Below are positions 58,495 to 64,000 of a stretch of 64,000 nt of DNA, one piece after another. This DNA comes from Lachnospiraceae bacterium (GTDB lineage: Bacteria > Bacillota > Clostridia > Lachnospirales > Lachnospiraceae). The notes below the pieces were generated by a model. The model was not told the DNA's origin. It saw nothing but the letters and a program-made list of their open reading frames with translations, and ran no database searches. The stretch covers positions 1 through 64,000 of the forward strand of contig JAFXQK010000012.1 in NCBI GenBank assembly GCA_017527205.1, given 5' to 3'. The position numbers and the translations under genes are program-made. The first letter of the stretch is position 1. Each line of letters opens with the position of its first letter.

Positions 58495-59799
58495 ATGAGA
58501 GATTACACAACACAGATGGATGCCGCAAAGCGAGGAATCATCACGCCTGAGATGAAGAAGGTGGCAGAAAAGGAATATCGCACGCCGGAGGAGATTCGGG
58601 AATGGGTGGCAAAGGGACAGGTTGCCATTTGTGCCAACAAGCTGCATACGTGCATTGAACCGAATGGCGTTGGCTCCATGCTGCGCACGAAAATTAACGT
58701 CAATCTTGGCGTCTCAAGGGATTGCAAGGATTATGACATTGAGATGGAGAAGGTCATGGCTGCCGTAAACATGGGCGCGGAAGCAATCATGGATCTTTCT
58801 TCCCACGGCAATACGCAGCCATTCCGCAGGAAGCTGACCAGTGAGTGCCCGGCCATGATCGGTACGGTTCCCGTTTATGACAGTGTCATTCATTATCAAA
58901 GAGACCTTGCTACCTTGACGGCAAAGGACTTTATTGACGTAGTGCGTCTTCATGCAGAGGATGGCGTCGATTTTGTGACGCTGCATTGTGGAATCACAAG
59001 AAAGACGATTGAGCAGATTAAGAAGCATAAGCGCAAGATGAATATTGTTTCTCGCGGCGGTTCTCTTGTATTTGCGTGGATGTGCATGACCGGACAGGAG
59101 AATCCCTTTTATGAGTATTACGATGAAATTCTGGAGATCTGCAGGGAATATGACGTGACTATTTCGCTGGGGGATGCATGTCGCCCTGGTTGTCTTGCAG
59201 ATGCCAGTGACGTATGTCAGATCGAAGAACTGGTACGCTTGGGCGAGCTGACGAAGAGAGCTTGGGCGAAGGACGTACAAGTTATGGTGGAAGGCCCGGG
59301 ACATATGCCTATGGATCAGATCGAGGCAAACATGAAAATCCAACAGACGCTTTGCATGGGGGCACCGTTTTACGTACTTGGACCACTTGTCACTGACATT
59401 GCGCCGGGCTATGATCACATTACTTCTGCCATTGGCGGTGCCATTGCGGCAGCCTCCGGCGCAGCCTTCCTTTGCTACGTGACGCCTGCAGAGCATCTGG
59501 CACTTCCGAACGTAGATGACGTTAAGCAGGGAATCATTGCATCAAAGATTGCTGCGCATGCCGCCGACATTGCAAAGAAGATTCCGCATGCGAGGGATTT
59601 GGATGATGCCATGGGGGATGCCAGACGAAAGCTGGATTGGGAGAAGCAGTGGGAGTGTGCGATTGATCCGGAAACTGCCAAAAGCATTCGCGACAGCAGG
59701 GCCCCAGAGCATGATGACACCTGCTCCATGTGCGGAAAGTTCTGTGCGGTACGCAGCATGAATAAGGCCCTGGAAGGTGAGTACGTCGACATCTTATAG
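58495..59799 (+). CDS. thiC: Phosphomethylpyrimidine synthase
   Basis: 434 residues, the short clostridial form. [40 protein letters not shown] and the C-terminal [13 protein letters not shown] with the Cys triad of the radical-SAM [4Fe-4S] cluster. Converts AIR to HMP-P. thiG, thiF, thiS and thiH are absent, so thiazole is salvaged (ThiW/ThiM) while pyrimidine is made de novo. Confidence 0.97.
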   Translation: MRDYTTQMDAAKRGIITPEMKKVAEKEYRTPEEIREWVAKGQVAICANKLHTCIEPNGVGSMLRTKINVNLGVSRDCKDYDIEMEKVMAAVNMGAEAIMDLSSHGNTQPFRRKLTSECPAMIGTVPVYDSVIHYQRDLATLTAKDFIDVVRLHAEDGVDFVTLHCGITRKTIEQIKKHKRKMNIVSRGGSLVFAWMCMTGQENPFYEYYDEILEICREYDVTISLGDACRPGCLADASDVCQIEELVRLGELTKRAWAKDVQVMVEGPGHMPMDQIEANMKIQQTLCMGAPFYVLGPLVTDIAPGYDHITSAIGGAIAAASGAAFLCYVTPAEHLALPNVDDVKQGIIASKIAAHAADIAKKIPHARDLDDAMGDARRKLDWEKQWECAIDPETAKSIRDSRAPEHDDTCSMCGKFCAVRSMNKALEGEYVDIL

Positions 59800-59825
59800 C
59801 ATTTAATTAAGAACATGGATTTCAT

Positions 59826-59870
59826 TGAAGGAACTTCATCGCTTTGGATGAAGTTCCTTTTCATTTTTCT
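59826..59870 (+). terminator. Terminator of the thiamine operon
   Basis: GAAGGAACTTCATC pairs with GATGAAGTTCCTTTTC around GCTTTG, with T-rich sequence behind. Confidence 0.85.
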
Positions 59871-59977
59871 GAATTATCGTTTGCGACGCGGCCCACAAGA
59901 AGTGCAAGCACCAACGTCAACAGGGACAGAATGGTATGCTTCAAGTCCCCATTGGCTTTTTCAAAATTCCCTTGCAA
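59861..59977 (-). CDS. Possible 38-residue membrane peptide or gene remnant
   Basis: On the minus strand a frame reads FEKANGDLKHTILSLLTLVL and ends ANDNSEK with a clear hydrophobic span. It lacks an ATG and RBS; the stop overlaps the thiC terminator. Possibly the end of a lost gene. Confidence 0.25.
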   Translation of the reverse strand: MQGNFEKANGDLKHTILSLLTLVLALLVGRVANDNSEK

Positions 59978-60017
59978 CTTTCATACACAAAGTATACAAT
60001 TTTGTTAGCGAGGAAGG

Positions 60018-60228
60018 AAACCAAGCGCCTCGCAAAGCGAGGCATTTGGTTTCACCCGAGCGTAAACGAAATAAAAACAAAAGTCGCGAAGCGACGACGG
60101 CTGCGAAGCAGACGGTTTTTATGAGTGAAAGAGGAAGGACCCGAGCCAGGCGCGTGGAAATCTGCGATTTCCAGGCTAAGCACGAAATAAAAACAAAAGT
60201 CGCGAAGCGACGACGGCTGCGAAGCATA
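60018..60228. repeat. Cluster of dispersed palindromic repeats
   Basis: AAACCAA-GCCTCGC-AAA-GCGAGGC-TTTGGTTT stands at 60018-60053. A 45-bp direct repeat (ACGAAATAAAAACAAAAG through GCTGCGAAGCA) occurs at 60066-60110 and 60183-60227 and includes the palindrome GTCGC-GAA-GCGAC. Between the repeats lies a copy of the tRNA T-loop element. Confidence 0.75.
60146..60180 (+). repeat. Free-standing copy of the tRNA T-loop element
   Basis: CCAGGCGCGT, hairpin GGAAATC-TGC-GATTTCC, then AGGCTAAG. The ends CCAGGCGC and GGCTAAG are identical to the insert of tRNA-Glu at 1337-1366; only the central stem is longer. It shows the insert is a dispersed element rather than part of tRNA. Confidence 0.8.
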
Positions 60229-60256
60229 GAGCAGCGTTGGAGATGAGGATGACGAG

Positions 60257-61372
60257 ATGAGCGAAACGAAGATGATGAGACCGCCCATGGAGGTGCAATA
60301 TCGAGAGGAACTGGAGGCGCTGGCGCAGCGAGATACGGCGAGAAAGCCCATCGGCTGGAAGCTTTCCCCACAGGCGGTGAAAACCTTTATTTTGGGCAGC
60401 AAACAGCCCATCCCTTATGGAGATGGAGAAATTACGATTCGTAAGAAATATTATGGCAATGACGCCCTGATTGAGCGGTGCATTGTAACGCTTGCGGGGA
60501 ATCGCGGACTGATGTTGGTAGGGGAGCCTGGCACGGCTAAGTCCATGCTTTCAGAGCTGTTATCCGCTGCAATTTCTGGTTGCAGCACGAATACCATTCA
60601 GGGCACGGCAGGAACGACGGAGGACATGATCAAGTATTCCTGGAACTATGCCATGCTGCTGGACCGCGGGCCCGTGAAGGAGGCACTTGTCCCCGCTCCA
60701 TTATATGTCGGCATGGAGAAGGGAATTTTGACTCGTTTTGAGGAGATTACAAGAACGCCGGCGCAGATTCAGGACAGCTTGATCAGCGTGCTTTCCGATA
60801 AGGTGCTCAATGTCCCTGAGCTTGGCGACGGAGGACTTCTTTTTGCCAAGCAGGGCTTTAACGTCATTGGTACGGCGAACACGAGAGATAAGGGCGTCAA
60901 TGAGATGAGTTCAGCACTTAAGCGCCGTTTTAACTTTGAGACAGTGCTCCCCGTGCGTGAGGTAGCGCTCGAGAAGCAGATCATTATGCAGGAGGTGGAA
61001 AAGCTGACGAAGGCGAACCAGATCGAGATGTCGGTGGATGAATCTGCGGCAGAGGTACTTGCTTCTACCTATCACGAGCTGCGAGAGGGCGTTTCTTCGA
61101 TGGGGCACCAGATCGACCGCCCTTCAGCCGTCATGAGCACGGCGGAGGCGGTGTCCGTGTTTTATCAGACCATGATGAGTGCCTATTATTATGGTGATTC
61201 CAGAATCAGCATGGATGCGATGGTGCAAAATCTCGTCGGCGCCGTGGCGAAGGAAAATGGCGATGATCTTCCAAAGGTACGCAGCTATTTCCAAACGGTG
61301 ATCCGAGACAAGAGTGCAAAAGAGGGCGGCATATGGAGCGCGTATTACGAGGCGAAGAAATATCTAGGCTAA
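60257..61372 (+). CDS. MoxR-type AAA+ ATPase
   Basis: 371 residues. LMLVGEPGTAKSMLSELL (Walker A), ILTRFEEITRTP (Walker B region), VIGTANTRDKGVNEMSSALKRRFNFE with sensor 1 and the arginine finger. MoxR ATPases act as chaperones for metal insertion or complex assembly together with VWA proteins. The stop codon overlaps the start of the next gene (TAATG), and a VWA-like gene follows, completing the usual trio. Confidence 0.9.
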   Translation: MSETKMMRPPMEVQYREELEALAQRDTARKPIGWKLSPQAVKTFILGSKQPIPYGDGEITIRKKYYGNDALIERCIVTLAGNRGLMLVGEPGTAKSMLSELLSAAISGCSTNTIQGTAGTTEDMIKYSWNYAMLLDRGPVKEALVPAPLYVGMEKGILTRFEEITRTPAQIQDSLISVLSDKVLNVPELGDGGLLFAKQGFNVIGTANTRDKGVNEMSSALKRRFNFETVLPVREVALEKQIIMQEVEKLTKANQIEMSVDESAAEVLASTYHELREGVSSMGHQIDRPSAVMSTAEAVSVFYQTMMSAYYYGDSRISMDAMVQNLVGAVAKENGDDLPKVRSYFQTVIRDKSAKEGGIWSAYYEAKKYLG

Positions 61373-63837
61373 TGGACGCAACCTGCAGCCTAAGCGGAAA
61401 GGTCTTTTACTTTCCCGTGCGGCATCATAGCCCGGCCTGCTCATTCCATCTGGAAAAGGTCATGGAAGCTTATCAGCCCGACGTCATCCTCATTGAGGGT
61501 CCGGACAATGCGAATGACCTGATCCCTGACATGACGGACGAGACTACGCAGGCCCCCTTTTGCATTTACTATTCCTATCGTGACAAAAAGGGACTGATCA
61601 GCGAGGAGAAGGGCGACTATCGGTGCTATTATCCCTTCCTCGATGCATCGCCGGAGCTGGTGGCGCTAAGAGGTGGAAAGGCGAAGAGAGTACCGACAAT
61701 GTTTTGCGATCTTCCCTTTGAGGAGATTTTGATCGCAGAGCAGGAGGGTATGGGTCTTCGTAAACAGGATGAGAAAAACAGTTATAATGATGATGCATAT
61801 CTGGCGGAAAATTCCTTTATCGCGGGCGTTGTGGAGCGAAGCGGCCTAAGGAGCTTTGAAGAGTTTTGGGAGCGCCACTTCGAGATGGAGGGGCTGGTCG
61901 AGGAAACAAGGGAATTTCTTTCAGACATGCTGTATTATTGCGTGCTCTCACGGGCCAATACGGCAGTTTCGATCCTGCGGGAGGATGGGTGCCTTGCGAG
62001 GGAGGCATACATGCGTGAGCAGATTAAAAAGGCCTGCGAGACACATGCAAAGGTTTTAGTGGTCTGCGGTGGCTTTCACGTCGCGGGGCTCGCAGATCCA
62101 AAGGATTGGCTGCTTCGACCTGACGAGGTGGAAGAAAATGCGGAAAAGCAGATGCTGCCGGAAGCGAGAAAGGCAATCGGCGGAGATCTGTTTGGAAAGA
62201 AGATCCCTGAGGGATTGCTGGTCAGGGAGGATGGGAAAAAGCGTCACGCGATTGACGAGCAGGACAAGGGGGTGTACCTCATGTCCTACTCGATGGAGGC
62301 GGCAGACCGCCTGAACGGATATTGCAGCGGCATGCCACACCCCATGTTTTATCAAAAGGTTTGGGAGGGACTGCACGCTGAAGAAGCCACGCCGGAAAAG
62401 GTCTATGAGCAGGAGCTTTTGCAATTCCTTGTGGAGGTCGGAAAGCGCGTGCGTCAAAAGGAAGGGTATCCTTCGACCTTTGACGAGATTTGCGCGATGA
62501 CGATGGGATTAAATCTGGCGCGTCTTCGCGGAAAGCCCTTTCCGGGCGTGCATGAGCTGACGGACGCCGTATTGTCCAATTATGTCAAGGGCGAGTACCA
62601 GCTTGCAACGGATCGGCCGATGCGTGTGTTAAGGGAGCGACTGACGGGCAATCGCATCGGGAAGCTGACGGAGAACGCAAAGCTCCCGCCGCTTTGCTCA
62701 GATTTTGAAAAGCTTTGTCGAACCTATCACTTGGACATTCATGCAACGACGAAAAAAGAGCTGACGTTGTCTCTCTTTAGCAAAAAGAGGCATCGCGAAA
62801 TCAGCGCATTTCTGTATCGCATGGAGTTTCTGGGAACGGAGTTTGCCGTTCGCAGAAAGGGCCCCAATTTAAGACAGAGAAAGGATCGCAATCTCATTCG
62901 TGAGATTTGGGAATACAGCTATAAACCGCAGGTCAGCAGTGTCCTCATTGAGTCGAGCGTCTATGGTGGCACGCTTGAGGAGGCCTGTAGGTCGCTGGCG
63001 GATCGGTACTTCATGGAAGAGACCGATGCAGGCGTGGCATCAACGCTGGTTGTTAGAATGTTTGAAATGAATCTCGGTTTTGGAAATGCCGGGATTTGGG
63101 AAAAACTATGTGGCATCATTCAGGAAAGTGAGGATTTCTTTTCGCTGTCGCAGACCTTTTCGAACCTGGGGATGCTTATTGACATGAAGGAGCTTTACGG
63201 GTATGAGGTGAATTTGGAGCCCGTAAGAGACTTGGTGGTACAGAAGCTTTTGGCGCTCCTTGGACACCTGATCAACGTGAAGGATGAGGATGCGCAGAAG
63301 GTCTTGGAGGCACTTAAGGAATTGTATCGCATCTTTCTTCGGAATGACATGAAGGAGGAGCGGGAGTACTTTATCGAGATCCTTTCAAAAATGCGGGATG
63401 AGGCAGACCTAAATGCCTTGTTATCCGGCGGCGTGAATGGTCTTCTTTTTGCCTATGGCGAGGTGTCGAACGAGGAGATTGCAAATACAACGCAGGGGTA
63501 TCTGCTGGCATCGGGTGAAAAGGCAGGGAAGGCGGCAAATTTTGTGAAGGGTCTGTTTTACGTGGCGAGGGACGTAATCTTTGCGTGGGAGGGGATGATC
63601 GACATGTTGGATGACTTCCTTCGCAGGACCTCGTACGAGGAGTTTTTGGTCGTCCTGCCACAGCTTCGTCTCGCGTTTAGCTTCTTCACGCCGGCAGAGA
63701 TGGATCGCCTGGCGGCAAAGGTGGCGAAAAAATATGGATTGCGCCAAAGCGAGTTTGAAAGCTTAAAGGCGGTTAGCGCCGATGAATATGCCTACGGAAA
63801 AGCATTGGAGGAGAGGATTCTAAGTGCGCTGGCATAG
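61372..63837 (+). CDS. DUF5682-family protein
   Basis: 821 residues from ATG 61372, which overlaps the MoxR stop. VFYFPVRHHSPACSFHLEKVMEAYQPDVILIEGPDNAN is the N-terminal hallmark of DUF5682, a TraB/ChaN-like histidine and acidic motif, repeated in VLVVCGGFHVAGL. The remaining part is a long alpha-helical repeat region. These proteins occur beside MoxR ATPases and VWA proteins in many phyla; their biochemical role is unknown. Confidence 0.85.
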   Translation: MDATCSLSGKVFYFPVRHHSPACSFHLEKVMEAYQPDVILIEGPDNANDLIPDMTDETTQAPFCIYYSYRDKKGLISEEKGDYRCYYPFLDASPELVALRGGKAKRVPTMFCDLPFEEILIAEQEGMGLRKQDEKNSYNDDAYLAENSFIAGVVERSGLRSFEEFWERHFEMEGLVEETREFLSDMLYYCVLSRANTAVSILREDGCLAREAYMREQIKKACETHAKVLVVCGGFHVAGLADPKDWLLRPDEVEENAEKQMLPEARKAIGGDLFGKKIPEGLLVREDGKKRHAIDEQDKGVYLMSYSMEAADRLNGYCSGMPHPMFYQKVWEGLHAEEATPEKVYEQELLQFLVEVGKRVRQKEGYPSTFDEICAMTMGLNLARLRGKPFPGVHELTDAVLSNYVKGEYQLATDRPMRVLRERLTGNRIGKLTENAKLPPLCSDFEKLCRTYHLDIHATTKKELTLSLFSKKRHREISAFLYRMEFLGTEFAVRRKGPNLRQRKDRNLIREIWEYSYKPQVSSVLIESSVYGGTLEEACRSLADRYFMEETDAGVASTLVVRMFEMNLGFGNAGIWEKLCGIIQESEDFFSLSQTFSNLGMLIDMKELYGYEVNLEPVRDLVVQKLLALLGHLINVKDEDAQKVLEALKELYRIFLRNDMKEEREYFIEILSKMRDEADLNALLSGGVNGLLFAYGEVSNEEIANTTQGYLLASGEKAGKAANFVKGLFYVARDVIFAWEGMIDMLDDFLRRTSYEEFLVVLPQLRLAFSFFTPAEMDRLAAKVAKKYGLRQSEFESLKAVSADEYAYGKALEERILSALA

Positions 63838-63840
63838 CCA

Positions 63841-64000
63841 ATGGTTGAGAAGTCATTGATTGCGGGAGAGATTTGGATGGGCGGTTCTCAAAATACGGAA
63901 CAACTAAATAAATGGCGACTGATGCTTGGACGGTATGCGGACGGGCAGATCACCTTTGGACAGGGAAGTCAGATGATGCAGGACATGGACAATGTCCTCG
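63841..64000 (+). CDS. VWA-domain-type protein, N-terminal part (cut by window end)
   Basis: ATG 63841 lies three bases behind the DUF5682 stop. The visible 53 residues (NTEQLNKWRLMLGRYADGQITFG) match the beginning of CoxE/VWA-like partners of MoxR-DUF5682 operons. The von Willebrand domain itself would be further downstream, outside the window. Confidence 0.6.
   Translation, partial: MVEKSLIAGEIWMGGSQNTEQLNKWRLMLGRYADGQITFGQGSQMMQDMDNVL

Overview
The window looks like chromosome from a Lachnospiraceae-type member of the Clostridia. The reasons are moderate GC, Gram-positive ribosome binding sites, an AddAB pair, a TPP-riboswitch thiW-thiM-thiE-thiD-thiC block, abundant c-di-GMP signalling with a GEMM riboswitch, and gut-type glycoside hydrolases (GH67, GH2). 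The assignment rests on gene content and style, not on a 16S gene.

Layout. 1-129: end of a GNAT acetyltransferase. 396-628: structured leader plus a 58-residue membrane protein, duplicated at 13784-14016. 0.75-4.8 kb: an array of about 27 tRNA or tRNA-like genes with very unusual architecture. It encloses a small helix-turn-helix (HTH) gene behind a leader with its own promoter and terminator. 4.9-9.1 kb: accessory genes (nucleotidyltransferase, SUKH immunity protein, HNH-like toxin, decayed PIN-like gene, rhodanese). 9.2-15 kb: flavoprotein, serine hydrolase, ATPase with nuclease-like tail, AraC-GGDEF fusion. 15.4-17.3 kb: AbiE-type toxin-antitoxin with twin operators. 18-25 kb: PAP2, a kinase-like phosphotransferase, tyrosine phosphatase, a MATE fusion and a CPBP protease. 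25.5-31.5 kb: phosphodiesterase, HPt, c-di-GMP riboswitch, GGDEF-EAL, a broken sensor kinase and an anti-sigma/STAS pair. 31.6-34 kb: VanZ, a flippase-like protein and a flavin reductase. 34.1-36.1 kb: leader, RtcB RNA ligase and a second copy of the HTH gene. 36-44 kb: GH67, adenosine deaminase, GH2, MraY-like transferase. 44-48 kb: GreA, a HAD-CPBP fusion, an HprK-like protein, ExoIII. 48-55 kb: AddB, AddA. 55-60 kb: thiamine operon. 60-64 kb: dispersed palindromic repeats, then MoxR-DUF5682-VWA.

The most interesting signal is the tRNA array. Eight tRNA genes are interrupted by nine palindromic inserts. Two 82-nt inserts sit directly after the anticodon, close to the canonical intron position. 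Four sit inside the T-loop as 30-34 nt copies of one palindrome, in either orientation, and a further free copy lies in intergenic DNA at 60146. Several tRNAs carry C instead of the near-universal U33, all five tRNAs with Leu anticodons lack the long variable arm, and none encodes CCA. About 30 kb away is RtcB, the ligase that joins tRNA halves in archaea and repairs cleaved tRNA in bacteria. RtcB and the array-embedded HTH gene share a nearly identical promoter motif and the same promoter / small ORF / terminator leader plan, and rtcB is followed by a paralogue of that HTH protein. My inference is one regulon: a decorated tRNA set plus an RNA repair or splicing ligase. Two nucleotidyltransferases (one just behind the array, one AbiEii) belong to a fold that includes tRNA-modifying toxins. 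Expression and processing of these RNAs cannot be judged from sequence alone.
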